Source: Aquila chrysaetos chrysaetos (Eukaryota; Chordata; Aves; Accipitriformes; Accipitridae). From it: a DNA stretch of 64,000 bases. Made by a program: the position numbers and the translations under genes. The notes beneath the pieces were generated by a model. It worked only from the letters and a program-made list of their open reading frames with translations. It made no database searches and was not told where the DNA came from. Shown piece by piece: positions 1 through 14,859 of this stretch; positions within the stretch are counted from its first letter, which is position 1, and every line of letters starts with the position of its first letter. The DNA lies in contig NC_044004.1 in the NCBI RefSeq assembly GCF_900496995.4, positions 50,808,224 to 50,872,223 on the forward strand. Direction: 5' to 3'.

Positions 1-3000
1 TCCAAAAGGAAAGAAAAGGGGAAGAAAACAAGCAGGGCTGGTGCATATGAGCTGAAGCTCCCCTAACGCCCAGAGAGGCAGTGAGTGCCCAGCCTAGAGG
101 ATAGAGGCTTGCTGTAGGAAAGAAGGACCTGCTTGGTTTACAGGCAGAAATCTATGAGAATTTTTTAATGAGGATTTCAGCGGTTACAAATTGTTTCCTG
201 GGCAATGGCTAATGACAGCTAATAGGGACCCCAGAAACAACATGACAGCACCTTCTTATTTTCTGTTGCCTGTGATCACAGTGTCCAGCTATTATTTTCA
301 TCCTCCCAAGTAGTATAATGGACAATTGCATTTACACTTCTACTCCTTTATTTTGCCAGAGATGTCACCATTCCTATTTTCTTTATAAACATAGAAATGC
401 AAGATTTCTTCCCCCTCCCATTGCTTCAGTTCTCAACTAATATAAAGAGGCAGAAGCCAGTAAAAAGTTTATTAGCAGACCTCTCTGTAGGATTGATTTA
501 GCATAGTTATGCATAATACAGTTTACTTCTTTTATTTTTCCTTAAATAAAAAAAAAGATAGAAAAGGGAGTTATTTTAAATTTATGAGCTGATGAGACAG
601 TGAGTAATGGTGAATCACTGTTTAATATTTTAGTCAACCATCTGCAAGGTGAGCTGTACTCCCATTTCAAACTGCTAGAGCTAAGAAGTAACCTCAAGTT
701 TCATGAATGGAATCAGTCTTGCATCAACTCCAAAAGGCTCTATTCAGCACCAAAAACAATCACCTTCCACGCAGGGATCTCAAACACACAACCTTTGAAC
801 GCAGGAGAAAACAAGCACAACTATAAGCCAGAGTGGGGAGTGAATAACACACTGAATAAAAATTGCTGCAAAGATGAAGCTGGCTTTTTTGTTAGCTCTC
901 AGTGATTCTGCAGGCAGAGTTACAGGGAAGGGCAGCTTTCTGGCCGTGCATGGAGGACAGTGCTTACGGCTGTCTATGTGCTGGCTTGTGATTGCCTCGT
1001 CTTCCTGTGCTTCCAACACCGTTACTAGAACTCCAGAGGCACTAAACCTCAGGCCAGCATGGAATTTTCCAGCCAGTATCCCAGAGGAAGCAGACACGAG
1101 CTTCTCGCTCCTGTTTCTTCTTCCTCCAGCCCAGTGATGTATGCAGAACGTCTCTGTGTCTCCATGTCGCAGCTACCCCAGGAGAAAGCACAAGAGTGCT
1201 TGCAAGGGAGGAGGATGCAGCGTTGCCCTGTGCAAAGGAGGTTTGTCACCAGCCTGGCACCTGCAGATCCACACTGCCAGGGGACACACACGCCGTGCAG
1301 ACTGGTCACCTGCCCCACCTGCAGGGACACTGTCGGAGCAGAGAAGGTGCAGAGCCAGCTGTATCCCTTCCCATCTTCACATGGTACCTCTCCCACTGGC
1401 AACAACCTAAAGATTCTGAAATCCCAGGTGGCTCAGGAAAGCCTCCCTTAGATCTGCTGTTTCCAAATATCCCCTTCCTCCTGCTCCCAGTGCCAAAATC
1501 CTCATCAGCCTCTTTCATGATAGCTCTTAGCTGCTTTCACGATAGCACGGTTTCTCCAGGCTGGCTGCCTGTCTCTTGCCCACCACTCATACCCAGCTCC
1601 TCTGCTGCTATTGACAAGAGCTGTCCCTCTAGCATGTGCTACCAGCAAAAATCAGGCTCTAGGCCCAGCATCTTTGTCTTTCTCCAAGGGCATCTTCAAG
1701 TTCCTTTCCTTGATTAATGCATGGTAAGGCTTACTAATTTCATACCTTCCATCTCTGTAGCTGTTTTACAGCAGAGAAAAATGCAATTTCCTCTCAGTTG
1801 TCAAGTGTCACAAGAGCTTTGTGAACCATGACAATGTACATTGCTTGCTGCTGCACATCCACACCCCAAAATCTAATGGTATATGAATAACAGTTTTGCA
1901 ATAAATGTGAGTTATTAAATTACTGTGGAGAGCCAGTGCTACAGAAAAGGGTACTGTGAGCCTCTGTGACCCAGCAGAAATATGGCTGTATGTACAGCAC
2001 GGGCAGAGCACAACCACTCCAAAGGAAACTACATCCGTTGCCCCGGGGCTGATTTCAATGGAGAGGGGAAAACCTTCACACCTTTTTATACATCTGTTAC
2101 ATCTGGAGGAAGACCGCTCATATCTGTTGTCTTTACATTGCTGCAAATGACAGAAAAACTTCTAGTGCGTCCAATTCCTTCACAATGTTTTATTTATATA
2201 CGTATGAATGAGCAGTTAGTTTCCACATTGGCTTGCAGGCGTTTCTTCCACAGCAAGTGCTTCAACCACGATACAGTATAGTCTGATGTCAGCACAAAGT
2301 CCATGGTTGTTCCTTCTCTCCCTAAAAATAACCAACTTCATACTCTGTAATAAAAATTTTGGGAAGATTAGGTACGCTCATTTAGACCAGAAAGATGTCT
2401 CCCTCTCTTCCCATGCCAGTGGTTCACCACCCAACCTATTAAAGAGTATGCAAACTGTATTTGCCATAGCTATTTTTCAATGTCCATTTTTTATTGTACC
2501 TGACCCTATCAACTGAAGGAGCCTTCTGGCATGTGGTGTCTTATCTCTGACAACACATGGAGACACCATGTTCAGTTCACCTCCTGGACTTCTCACTTAA
2601 TTGGGCAGATTTGACGCTGGTTTAGTGCTAAAGAAGTTCCTGATATTATCCGGGATTCTTGCCTCAGAGATATTATCTGGCACTCAGAAAAGTGTAGGTT
2701 TGTTTTCTGAATGCTCTGTTTCCTCCATAAAAATTCAAAAAGCTTGCTCACAAGCTTGAAGGACGTATCTTGAAGGACAGTAACAGAACAAAACCGAACA
2801 TTCAAAGCAGTACTTTCTTTTGTCTTTTCCAGGTCTTCCAAGTGAAGCAAAATAAAGAACAAGAGAGCTTTCCACCCTCTCAGTTTTTCAGACTTATGAA
2901 AAGATCTCCAAGCAAACACATTTCACTGTTTTTTTGAGGTGAGAGAAGCAAAGGAAAGAGTTGGTAGAGAAAAAGAGAGGATCTTCCCTATCTCCTTCAC

Positions 3001-6000
3001 ATTTAAGGAAGGAAAAGTTTATGGCTTTTTAAAAATTAATATGAAGCTCTGTTATTTTGATCCCTCTCCCAGGCTGTACGTGCCTTCATGTATTCAGGAA
3101 CTCCTTTGCAAAGTCCTCTCTTGAACCACCCTTGACTCTCTGTGCATTCACCCACTCTGCAGTGCAGTGAGCATGGTCTGGGTGACAGTGACCACCCAGT
3201 AAGACAAGGGCCCCCATCTTCATGCCACACCAAACCACTTTTCTCACTGACTCCACCACAAGACAGGATAAAAAAAGAAAGGGTGAAAGCACTATTGTAA
3301 TGCTCCAGTTCTGCCAGGAGAGTCCAGCGTGAGAGTGGAAGAAGACACCCTCCTACCAGCACGTACCGTCATTTTGCTTTCCTGTATTTGTCTGAATCTC
3401 TTATTGTTCCCCTTTCTCCACTCACTCATCGTACCACACAGAGCTGCGATCTGAAAGCCTCGTGTGTATTCATCAGTGCTTCAGAGCGGATGATTCACCT
3501 ACCCCTCTTTATAATTTTATCTCCCATCAGCTGAGAAGTCAAAGTCTGCATAATGCACCATTGTTGTTTTCAGGAGCAGGCTTGTCGCTGTGATACGAAT
3601 GATACCAGGAAAAAGGTATGATTTGAATTGAAACAGAGGGTCGGCAGGTAGCATCCTAAAGCTCCGGAGCTAGCAGATCAAAAATAACAGCAATGAAATA
3701 ATGTCTTCTAACAACTGGGAGGAAAATAATCATAATAAACACAACAGCCCTGACTGTGGCACTGCGTGGGAAGGTGCAAGTTAGAGGGTGTATTGTCCAC
3801 TCTGGGCAGAAAGTAAACAGTGATTGTTTTACATCCTTTACCCCCAATTGTATCCACATCCAAGCTCTGTCTCCTGCTTGGCTCCCACACTGTGCCTGGG
3901 AGAACTGTACTGGTCTCCAAGAGAGGAGCTCGGGGGGGCATCTGCCCTGTGGGTCAGCAGCCACCAAGCTGCAGCAGCCAACCTTGCTTGGCATAGAAAT
4001 ATTGAGGACAGGGACAGAGGGTCCATCTGTGTCAGACCCAGCTCAGGCTCTACCATGGGTTGTTAATGCCTGAAGGACATCAGGTAGCCTTGCCCAGGAC
4101 TACTGCTTTCTGCATACCATGCAGCTCTTTGTCAGGATGCCCCTCTCCTACCCCAGCCAGGAGGCTGTGAAACACCCCGACGCCATGGGGGACCTCTTCC
4201 GATTCAGCTGCCTTAACGTGAAGCTGATGACAGTGCCAGCTGCGATGCCTGGAAGAAGACGGACTGACAGAAACCAGTGGCTAGAGTGCCCTGACCTGAG
4301 GGTGCATCCAACCCTCCCAGAGTGTTCAGGTGGTGAAATGCATGTTTGTTTCCCTGGTGGTTGGTGTTGTCACCCTCCGTCCTGCTAACTGAATGGCAGG
4401 CACAGAGTCCTGAACATAGCTGTAACTTCCCTCCTCTGCTCTGCTCATGGAATCAAATTATCTATTACAAAGGACATGCCTTGTTTTTCTAAACTGTCAC
4501 TGGATTTTGCATGAAAGTAGGCCAGATGGAAGCAAACAGCCTCTCCCATATTGCTGGATGCCTGCCAGAGGGGCCAGATTCCCCCACACAGGAGCCATAG
4601 GAAGGACACTGAAGGCATGCCTCCCTGGGGACCATCTTGCAGAACATGGAGTGGGGAATGCCCTCATCTCCTCTAAATTTTAACTGAGATTGTTTCTTAG
4701 TTAAGACAGAGCTTATTAATCCTTGCAGAAGAAGCATTCACCCATTGTGACCATGCTATTGATGGTAGGTAGGTTGTAAAGCTGCATAAGACATGCCAGA
4801 ACCTCACAGGGCTCACAACAGCCCGCTTTTAATGTGATGCCATATGCTGGTGTAGAGCAATTGCTATCCTTGGCTAAGCACTGAGTTGAGGATCCTGCAA
4901 GTATACCCTGCTTTTTCACTATGATCCTTCCTCATTTTCAGGGCAATGGTTGAGGCAGCATCTTCCCCTCCATCCATCCCAACCTGTCGTATCTCGTAAC
5001 ATTTTTGGATTTAAGGCCTGGCCCAACTCATGACTTCTTTTGACAATGGTGGCGGCTGCCCTGAGACATCTAGTCCTGCCCACCATTTTCATTGCATCAA
5101 CCCTGAAGTTTATGGGATCAGGCAGGGAGTGGGATCACGGAAGTAATATCACTGGAGGGGAGGGAAAAAGAAAAAAAAGTTTTGTTTTAAGTGGAATCAG
5201 CTCCCCAGACAATGGTTTCATTCAAGGAGATGGAGAGAAGCAGGAGGACATACTCAGGGGAAAAGGAAATCTATGACATTTCAGGTGGCCAGACTTGTCT
5301 AGCTATCCCCTAAGTCAGAAAGTAGCCCCTCAGCTCCACCTGTAGTTAAAGGAGGAGAAAAGGATGTATAACAGCTCCCAAGCTGGGCTCTGACTTCCAA
5401 CCACCCTCCCTGGAGGCAACATATGATAACCATCTTAAAAGACAGAGGTGGTGCAAATACCCTCCTACACTGGCAAGAAATCTTTCACTGCTCTAAGCTG
5501 TGGTTCCACACAGGCTGGATTGATCCTTCAGTTGTATTACCACCAGCACAGCTATTAATCACCTCTAGTATGTACTAGCCTCAGTGACTACGAATTCTCA
5601 GCAGTTCCTCTGGGCAGCTGCATCACATACCCCTCGCTGCTCCATGGCATGAAAGAGACAGTAACCTGAAAAGCAGTGACTCGCATAAACACCTGGTGTT
5701 CTTGGAAAAAGCAAGCTTTGAAACAGAAATTGGCTGAGAAACAAACATCCCACAAGGACATCCAAGAATTGGCATGCTCCTACATGAGGTGCTCAGGATA
5801 ATATAACAATGTGTTATCCTTCTGAGCACAGCCCAAAATTCATCCCTAGAGCTACTCAAATAAAACAAGCTCTGAAAGCAGTGTTGCTGGTATAACTACA
5901 GCTGCAACATTACCTTCAAAACAGTCGTCTTCTGGCCTCCTCTGTCCATCAGGATCACGTATTATCTACCCAACAGAGCAATCCAATCAGGTATCTGTCA

Positions 6001-9000
6001 TGTAGACCTGGCCAAGAGAAATCCAAATTACAGATCTCAGTGTGTCCTGGGAAATACTTACCAGGGCTGTCCATATGGACAGCACGATCAGGACTCAAAG
6101 GACAACAAGAAGGAGGAAAGATGTTCTGCCCCAAGGTCTATGTAGGCTGGTAATATGCTACTGAAAGGAACTACTGAATTAATGTGTTAACTGGGTTAAT
6201 AGTTTCTGTTGAACACATCTTTCAGCTACAGATCCATCAGAGACCTTGCTGAAGCCTCTGAGTACACAAGGAGAAATGAAAGGAGCAACTCACTTTGTTC
6301 TTACATAGTTATAGCTGAAGGCACAGGAAGCTCACCAGGCTTGGACACATGACAAGGTCTCTACAGGTGGGATTTATCTTGCATCACTTCAGACACCTGT
6401 AACACAGACACTTCTTTGGTTTGTTCTCCTGGGCTCCCTTGATAGTCAGTGAGAAAGAAGAGGTTGTAAGAGACAGCTCCTCAAGAGGCAGGCCTCTGAA
6501 ACAGGCCAGGTGTAGGTCCCTCCACTGGAGAGTGACCGTTGCTTGTTCTCCACAAAGATGGCACACCCAAGAAATCACATCTGCACTTATCTCCTAGGTC
6601 AAAGCATCTCACAGCACCACCATTCCAGCACGGGCCCCCCATGCTTTCTAAGGTCCCCCTGTCTTCCAGGAGAAGTCTCTGTGGCATGGGAATCCCCCCA
6701 ATATGGACGGATCTGATTCTGTTCTTGTGGCTGATGAATATGGCACTTAGCACCAGCTGCAACGGTTCACTTGCAGCAACTGACTCCAGAGACTACTATT
6801 TTTGAAAACACAGTCTGCTTGGAGAAAGTAAATGGGTTAATTTTTCTTGAGAAGACCGCACCAGAAGCTAAGGACCTGCCCTGGTTTACTGTCTACTACT
6901 TCACCGTAAATCCACAGGAAGCTCAGCTAATGGCCAACAGAGACCAGCATGAGTAGGGAGTACGTGCAGGGTTTCCAAACCATGCCACAGAGCCTCAAGA
7001 TAAATACCGAGTTGGTCTGAAAACACAAGTATTTTGCAGTTACTGAGTGAGCAGGTCAAAGCAGACCCCATCTGTGCTCCATTTTCTGCAGAGAATCATG
7101 CATACCTCCAAAACACTGCTACTAGGTCTTAAACCTTCTCCATCTGCTGCCTGTGATGGTTGCCTGGACCATAACAAACGTGCTGCCACTTCCAGAACCC
7201 AGCAGTGATTGATGCTGTGTTAAGAGGACACCAGTGGTTCCGGTCTATTTACATTTCCAAGGAGCTTGGCTGGGTTTTGTGCTGTCATTTTCTTTTGGTA
7301 TACCAGCTGTGGGAGACCAAAGGGTACAAAAATTACTGCAACGCTCAAGCAAGCAAATGCTACTGTTGAAAAAACATCCTATTTATGCCACATTTTAAAA
7401 GGAGTCCCTTTCTAAGAGTTTTAAAGAACTGCCACTAGCAACAAATGAGGCTGCTAATTTGGCCTGGCAAGCGGCGTTTGCTAAACACCATTTCAGATTT
7501 TAATTCATCACATGTAGATTTGGAATTGGAATTCTACTAGCAAAACCATCATCAGTGTGTTTTTGCAATCCCAGCTCCCTTTCTTTTCACATCAAGCCTG
7601 TCTCCCCCTTCTCCCTCTGTCTTCCACAGCTGTCAGCTGTCATCAGCCAGGAAGGCAGATGAGCCAGTCCCAGCCTTGCAGATCTGACCCAATCTCCTGC
7701 GAAACAGATGCCCAGGCCCAGGTTCTCTTTGCTTCTCAGCCCCTTGTTTGCCTGCAGAAACTGCATGTGCTACTTACCCCCTGCAAAGGGAGGAAGAACA
7801 ATTGACTTCCTGGGAAGCAGACAAGGGATAAAATGCTTCGCACATTCGCTCACGCTGAGAACTGACGTCCAAGAGCCTGCTTGTGCCACTACAGATCAGG
7901 CGAGGAACAGCTGCCATGTCCCCCCTTCCACCCGAGTTGTCACCCAGCAGCTCCCACAGGGACCTCTCCTGTTTCCTCTTGGTTTCACTGCTGCCATGAG
8001 GTTGCTCAGAGAAGGGTGCTGCTGATGCTAGCTTGACTCCAGCCATGCCAAAGTGATGGCAATTTGTGGGGAACACATTGAGGAATTAGATCCTCTCTCC
8101 AGCACAGACCTCTGCTTCAGGGTAGAGTGAGTCCTGCCAAGAACTATGTGAATAGAAGTCTCCTTTTCCCCACCCAGGTGTTTCCCCACCACCACAACCA
8201 TGGCTGGGGGGAAGGTTGCAATGGTGCCAGCACTAAAAGTCCTCTGTGGAAAGAGTCCTGGTACCAAAGTGAGCTCTCGGAGGAAATGTGGCCCTGTTCA
8301 GGATGTCCTCCAACACAGCCCTTGCTGCTCTGATCGCCCCGGTAGCTTTCCCTGAATTGTGCCCAAGCAAAAAACTCCTTAGCACCCGCAAGACGGATAC
8401 AATGATGTCCTCTGGCTAGGAACTAGGTAAAGGACTCCTAATTCACTTGCACAAAAAGGGCCACCCAACGTGCCATGCTGCCAGCGTCCCACTTCCCACA
8501 GCAGCCGGGAGTGCATCTGCGTATACAGAGCCTGCAATGGGACAGGCACAGAGCCAACTCTTCCTTGGCATGTCTTGCCAGGTACCTTAGGGCCATCCTG
8601 GGATGGAATTTGTATGTTTAAAGCATGGCATCGTATTTACATTGCATGATGTTCCACTCTTCATATATTGGAAACCAAATGCTTAATGGGAAAGAACTGA
8701 ACGAGCAATCTCTTCTGTTTCAAGTTTCTGGTATTTTCATATCTCTTTATTTACTATGTTACATGGCTTGCTACTGTAGAGCACAGGAGATGAACATCAC
8801 ATTGGAGCAACCTCCAAAAATCAGATCCCAGCTTTTTTTGCAACTGGGCTTTTGAGAATTAAGTGTAGACTAAGGGGTGGGGGGTGCCTGTGCCAAGAGA
8901 TCCAAGCTGGCAGCCAGGCAAGAGCCGTGCAGCAGGAGGAGGGCAGGTTTCCCACCCTGCCTTTGCTGATCGGGGCAGGTGGGCTGTCATTCCCAGGGAA

Positions 9001-9559
9001 AGGAGCTGTGTAGATCCAAGCGAAGGAATCATGTTTTGAAAACTGCTTTCCGAATGAGTCAGCAGAGCTGTCTCCCAAGGCGCTTGGAGCCTGCCAGAGG
9101 GAAGAGCAGATAGTTTTGTTGTTTTTTTCCCTTCCGCTGTTGAGGTCGATTATTCACCATCTTGAAGTACGTCACCAGCCTTGGGAAGCTGTTTTTTGAG
9201 TAGAATACTTCTTGACTTTTCTATTTCTGAGGAATTTTTCCAGCCTGCCTTGCTGCTGTTTTGTCAAAGCTGATCTGTGAGAGCAAGGTTTGGAAGAGAA
9301 AACAGAGCAGGCCAACTCATCATCCCTGCAGGCCTGGCCTACAGATGCTTTTCCCTTCCAGGCAGGGAAAGCCACTACAGCCCTCTTCATCAGAAGGACA
9401 CACTGAAATCTCTCTCCCTTCAGAGACACCCCCTTCCACTTCTCTCTTCTCTCCTCTATTCACAAGTATCAGAGAGATACCTTTTCTTTCAGAAGTGACC
9501 TCACCAGTACACACCTAATTCAATACTGAGCAGCTTGGATTTACGTTCAAGCCTGCTGC
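1..9559. other. Non-coding sequence, no gene recognised
   Basis: Only short open frames without family resemblance were seen on either strand. The longest (1196-1717 +, 173 codons) is low in plausible protein character. A TGAGTCAGCA (Maf/AP-1-like) site at 9055-9064 is the only motif worth noting. No recognisable repeat family was seen. Confidence 0.6.
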
Positions 9560-9655
9560 TTCTATTTCAGACCTGAGGAAGGACCGAAACGTGTCCTTTA
9601 TCCAGTGATATCTATTGTTCTAAGAAGGATATGCTCTCTCTTGCCTTGAGTTTTT
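9560..9655 (+). mobile_element. Possible ancient amniote SINE-like repeat tail
   Basis: CTGAGGAAGGACCGAAACGT is followed by GTCCTTTATCCAGTGATATC, then TATTGTTCTAAGAAGGATAT and GCTCTCTCTTGCC. This follows the order of a widespread old amniote repeat tail: 'CTGAAGAAG...CGAAA-CTTGTCT', then 'ATATCTGTTGGTCCAATAAAAGATAT-CCTC'. The match is recalled from general knowledge of such repeats and no element name is asserted. Confidence 0.4.
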
Positions 9656-10125
9656 CCAGTCAAGGTAACTGACGTAGTTAAAATTACTTTCAAGGCACAC
9701 AGTAAATGCTTCAGCTCTTCAAGTTAAGACTCACTCAAGTTAAGAACATTTTTGGAAGAGATGCTTGAGCCAGAACAGACTCTTCTCTGTGCTATTCCTT
9801 CTTTCTGGCTATGCAGATTTGACACCGCCAAAGGGCTAGCATCTCTCATCTCTATCATGGCACGGGGCTACAAGGGCTAACAGCCCAACCTTGGTCACAT
9901 TCTGGCCTGACTGCCATTCTCCAGACAGTTTTGAACCCATGGCTGTGCCAGGCACAAAGCCATGGGTGAAAGGCAGTTTGTGAATAGCTGGGGCAGAAGG
10001 TATTGTGTTTGCACAGGCCAGGGGTATGCACAACATTTTGGCTATGAGATGGTCCAAACCTGACATTCCCCTGGTTGTCATGATGACAAATGTGAAAAAC
10101 AGAGCTCTGTTTTATAAACCCATGC

Positions 10126-10149
10126 AAAAAAAAAAAAAAAAAAAAAAAA
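10126..10149 (+). repeat. Poly(A) run, 24 bp
   Basis: An uninterrupted run of 24 A. No retrocopy or LINE body is recognisable on its 5' side, so it is listed as a simple repeat. Confidence 0.95.
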
Positions 10150-12008
10150 CAACATAGCATGGCTGGTCTCAGAGAATGAGCTAGAGCTTCTCCTCTCAGC
10201 CTGGGGACAGGCAGGGGGTCTCCTGCAATACAAATACATAGAAACAAGGAACACTGATACTCCATGCATCCGTCAGCATCAGCTTGGAGCAAGCAGCAGT
10301 CAGGAGAAACATCATCTCCACAGTATATCCTACCACATGGCAAAGTGTAAGCTCTTGATGAGCCTGAAATCTAAGAATCATAAACCCCCCCTGACATCTA
10401 AAGCCATAGACACAACCAGAGAGTTTTATTTCAATCTTCCCCACCACCCCTTCTTCTCCCAGCCCAAACTAAGCTAATTACTAGCCTCTCTCTTTTCCCA
10501 AAAAGGCTAGCTACTTCTTCATCCCTGCAAGTCAGCCACCCTTATCCCTCTAATTGCTTGAATGATTAGCATAATTAAGTTGAACCCAGAGTAATTGCTC
10601 CTGACCTGCCTCTACTTAGAAGCAGCAGCTTCCATTCCCAACCTGGGAATGGACTTGTGTGCTGGCAAGCATGTCTGCCCCCTCCCTGATTTATCTGTCA
10701 GCCTAGTAAAAGATAGAAGCTCTTCCTACAGACCACGCTCCACTGGCTTCCTAAGGCAGGATGCTAGGCTGCTTTTTGTAGGCTCTTTGCCATGAATAAA
10801 TGCATGTCACTAAGAAACAGCTTGATAGTAAAATGGTCAGAACAGCAATATATGAAAATCAGTGTCTGGCTGCACTTGGCTAGGATTAGCTCCATCAGAT
10901 GAAGCACAATTAATGCTAATTTGTTGCTGCTGCAGCCAGCTTTCCTACCTCTGACATCCTATGGGAGCAGGGATTACCATCAAGCTAACAGGATCGTCTA
11001 AAAACAGTTGTGGTCTACTCCTGGAAACAAGTTTTACACTCAATTCTTTATAGTCCAGTGCCTCTTTTTGTGATTTTTTTTTAAAGCCAAGCAGAATTAC
11101 TGTGAGCCCTTTTTCTGATCTGCATAGAACAAGGCCAGGTAATTTTTGCCAGCAATTTCTGCACTGATTTCATTCATTTATGATGACTTTGGAAAGCCAT
11201 GCAGTACCACATTATTCCCTGCAAATGACTATTTTTTCACACAGATCAATTACTGGGTTTTCAAATACTCTGTGCTATCACACTCAGTGGCTCTGACTTT
11301 AATCTATACTCAGACCACCTTGCTTCAGTGTGGAAAACGAGCTGAAGTTGTACTTTATCCACAGCTCACGGTTCCCTGGGCTCAAGGCACCTGAAGCAAT
11401 CAGAAGCAACAGAAACAGTAGATATGACAGAAATATCCACATTCCACTAAAACAGAACGCTCCTGCTTTTTACAAGTTAGTATGCAGTGGAAGTTGAGAG
11501 ACAATGTCTTTAAAACCCCCAGCTAATGCATCCTACGGGCCACAGAAGAGGGTTCAGGGTACACTGGTATACCTCAGCGGTTTTTTGTGGGTTGTTTTTT
11601 TTTTTAGTTTCTCCTTCCTGTGATAACCTTTCACCCCAGGCTTTGTGCTCTTTGTGTGTTTATCAGCAAAGCACATCCAGATGCCCTTCAAGGGAGAAAT
11701 GACTCATACCTGACTCACAATCGCTCAAGCAAAGCTGCAACCTTTAGTTCATTTCCTGGGAGAAGCATCTGTTAGATTCATCTTGGAAGATTAAGCATTT
11801 CTCACTGTCATTTTACAGATGGAGGCATTTGTGACTGGCTGAGGAAGGGTCAACTGATTCTCTGCAACGGACGGAAAACAAACTTCTTTGGGCAGTTGAA
11901 GCGACGCACTGAGGACTCTGAAGATGTTCTTTAGCAAGTGCTGTCAGCCCCCTCCCTGTACATAACTCCCTCCTTGCAGAAGGACCTCTGGTTTCACCGT
12001 ACGCCTTC

Positions 12009-12027
12009 AAAAAAAAAAAAAAAAAAA
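12009..12027 (+). repeat. Poly(A) run, 19 bp
   Basis: An uninterrupted run of 19 A between CGCCTTC and TCACCC. No recognisable element is attached. Confidence 0.95.
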
Positions 12028-14859
12028 TCACCCTTCCCATGACAAGTGTGCAACTGTGCGAAGCAGGCAGCCGGCACACTCCCTGCCCACATTATCCCTA
12101 CCCTGTTGCTGTCTCTCTCGCTGGCTGATTAACTGGCACTCAGGAAATGCAAATTGTCCTTCAGTCCGTGCTCCCCTGACTGCAGTCACAGCCCCCAAGT
12201 TGCCTATCTGGCAATAAATAACAAACGCGCTGAGAGGCCACTGCAGAAACCACCTTGTTTCACAGACCTGGCAACTGTTCACCCCCAAAGGTTCCCCAGC
12301 TGTTTCTGCACAGCCAAGGGCCCTTCCTAATGTGACTTTTCATTCCCAGAGGATGAAAAGGAACAGACCCACTAGACACATCAAACAAGGGCAGTACTGG
12401 AAATCTTTTTTTTTCTATCTTCCCTTGAAGAAACCTTAGTTCCTCTTCAGACTAAGTCCCCATATACAGGATTTGCTTCACACAGCTTTAGAACTCTAAA
12501 AGATACTTGTACCTGCCATGTATCCCCCCCCTTTTTTTAGAAACAGAGAGACACCTAGCGAGGTTACTGCCCCATCCTTTGGATGCACAAGTCTTAGGAC
12601 CAGAGGAAGATCTCCCGTTCCTCCCCATGAGGACTTGATCACATGGATGTTTATACACAGACATCCCAATAAGCCCAACCCTGCCATGGTACATGGCTTT
12701 GCTTTCCTCCTTACGCTTCCAAATAGCATGGAAATGCTAATAGTGATGTGTAGCCCTTGGTGTGCACATTCCTCTGCTTACCACTGTCTCCCTTCTTGGC
12801 TGAATAATCACAGATAATTCACTTGCCTGGATATGACTCACAGCTACTTTATTTCACACAAAGCAATTTCTAATTGCATGTTGTATGTCTGTGTTATGAA
12901 ACCCAGCGCTAACTGTTATTACAAAATTAGTGCAGAAGACTCAAGGGGAAGGAAAACCACAGTGAGAAACCAAGTAACAACCCACAAAGGGGCAGGCCAA
13001 AACTGTGTCAGGTTTCCCGTCTCTAGTACAGGAAGCTTTTCCACACAGAGCCAAGCATTTCCCAGTTGCTCACACAGTAACTTAGAGGCAGTGAGACAAC
13101 TGGGTCCTTCTTCCTTTACCCTCAGATGGGCTAAAAGTATTTTGGCAACAGACTACAATGGGGATTTGGTGTGGCTCTGCTTGTCCTTGTATCTGTGCTC
13201 AATAAGCTTTACAGCAACAACAACACGAATGGCAGCTGTGAGCTACTAGGGAGGCAGGCCCTGTCCTCTGCCAGGTGTCCCACTTCTCATGGCACTTTCA
13301 CAAGACTTTTATGGGCCTCTGAAAGGGCAGGCAGTCAGCCAGAACGTATCAAGGCTGGAGAAAACAGAGGTGATGTTATAGACCTGGCAATTTTTTGCAT
13401 TTCTGGGTAGGGCCAAGTCAGGAACATGTGAATTTTCAATTTTGCTCAGACCCTAGCTCTATCTGCTCCAGTGACCTCCTTCAGAACATTGCCATTGCTA
13501 GATACGTTGGTCAAAGTTGGGTGAAGCCTGGTAGCAGGCAGACAAGGGATAATCCATCCCGTGGGCTACATTTTATCCCCAATTCTAATGCAATGTCTAG
13601 ACTGTTAAATAAAACAGAGCCAGGGAGAAAGATGAACTCCAGAACCCTGATCGTCCAAACTACCCAGCCATTCATACACTACAGATAGGATTTTGGCCCA
13701 TACCAACAGCACCTTTCCTCAGGGCATGGCTCAAAGGACAGCACACACCAGCAACCACTCCCAACAGCTATATTGGCAAGGTCAGTCTGGGCTCTGCGAC
13801 CCTGTATGTTCCTCTGACACTGCCCCAGCAGGCTGTACTTCCTCACAGTCCTACATACCACATGCTCTCAATTTTGTGCTATGAAAACATTGTTCTTGGA
13901 TACTGAAACACATCCCTGTCATTACTTTGAATACTTTGAACTAGAAAAACATTCTTACAAAATGAATACAGGCGTGTCTTGCTATCCACTGAGGATGTAT
14001 TTCTTCTCTAAATATCTACGGTGAGATGTGGGCAGAATGGTGAGCTCAGGGCAAATCATCAACCATCCACCTGCATCCAGGGGGACTAGAAAGGATCCCA
14101 ACTCTGTGTGAGGGAGGGAGCTGCTAGATGCTGTGAGAAAGCACCCACAGGCAATCAAAGACCGTGAAAGGGAGAAGTAATGCCAAATAAGACTCACCAC
14201 GCATGCTGGGGAGGCAGATTCTTAGCAACGAGGGGTGCTTAAACACCTGGACAGATTGCCACAGGGCACAGTGTTCTCTATCACTATCAATATTTATACA
14301 AAGATGAGACATCTTGTGACAAGGAAATCACCGCTCAGCCAGAAGCTTTCAGGCAGGAAGCAGAAGGCATTGGGTGGGAGTCAGTGATCTGCGCTATGCA
14401 GGTGGCCAGCCTAAAAGAGCTAATGGTCTTTTCTGGCTTCAGAGCCAGAGGAAATATTGTGATTTAATCAAGCACAGAAAACCCACACAGGCAAAGGCTC
14501 AGCTCTGGAAGACTGCCAAGTCTCTGCTGTTGGTCTGCAAATGAAGTGCCCAGTCCTTCACTTGCACCACTGGCAATCAGAGGAGCTGGTCCCAGGACCC
14601 CAGAATAACACAGGTGCTCAGGATAATCAGGATTTGAGCTGTAAGCAATCAATGAAAACAAATAGGGTGGATATGAGGCAGACTTTGTGTACCCAAGGAA
14701 AGCAAAACATAGGGACAGGGCTGAGTGATCATTCAGGCCCACAAGGGGACAGACACGGTGGGGAAACAGGCGTCATCTTTCTTCAAGTATCTCTTTGCCT
14801 AGCCCCGTGATCCTCTCTCGCTTCATTCATGTAAAACACAAGAATATGAATGAGAAACT

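Noticed and set aside
1196-1717. 173-codon frame on the + strand
   Set aside because: No domain, signal or splice context, and many competing frames in the same stretch. A chance frame is more likely.
9855-10343. 162-codon - strand frame with a poly-Phe run
   Set aside because: The Phe run is the poly(A) tract read on the other strand. No real protein features.
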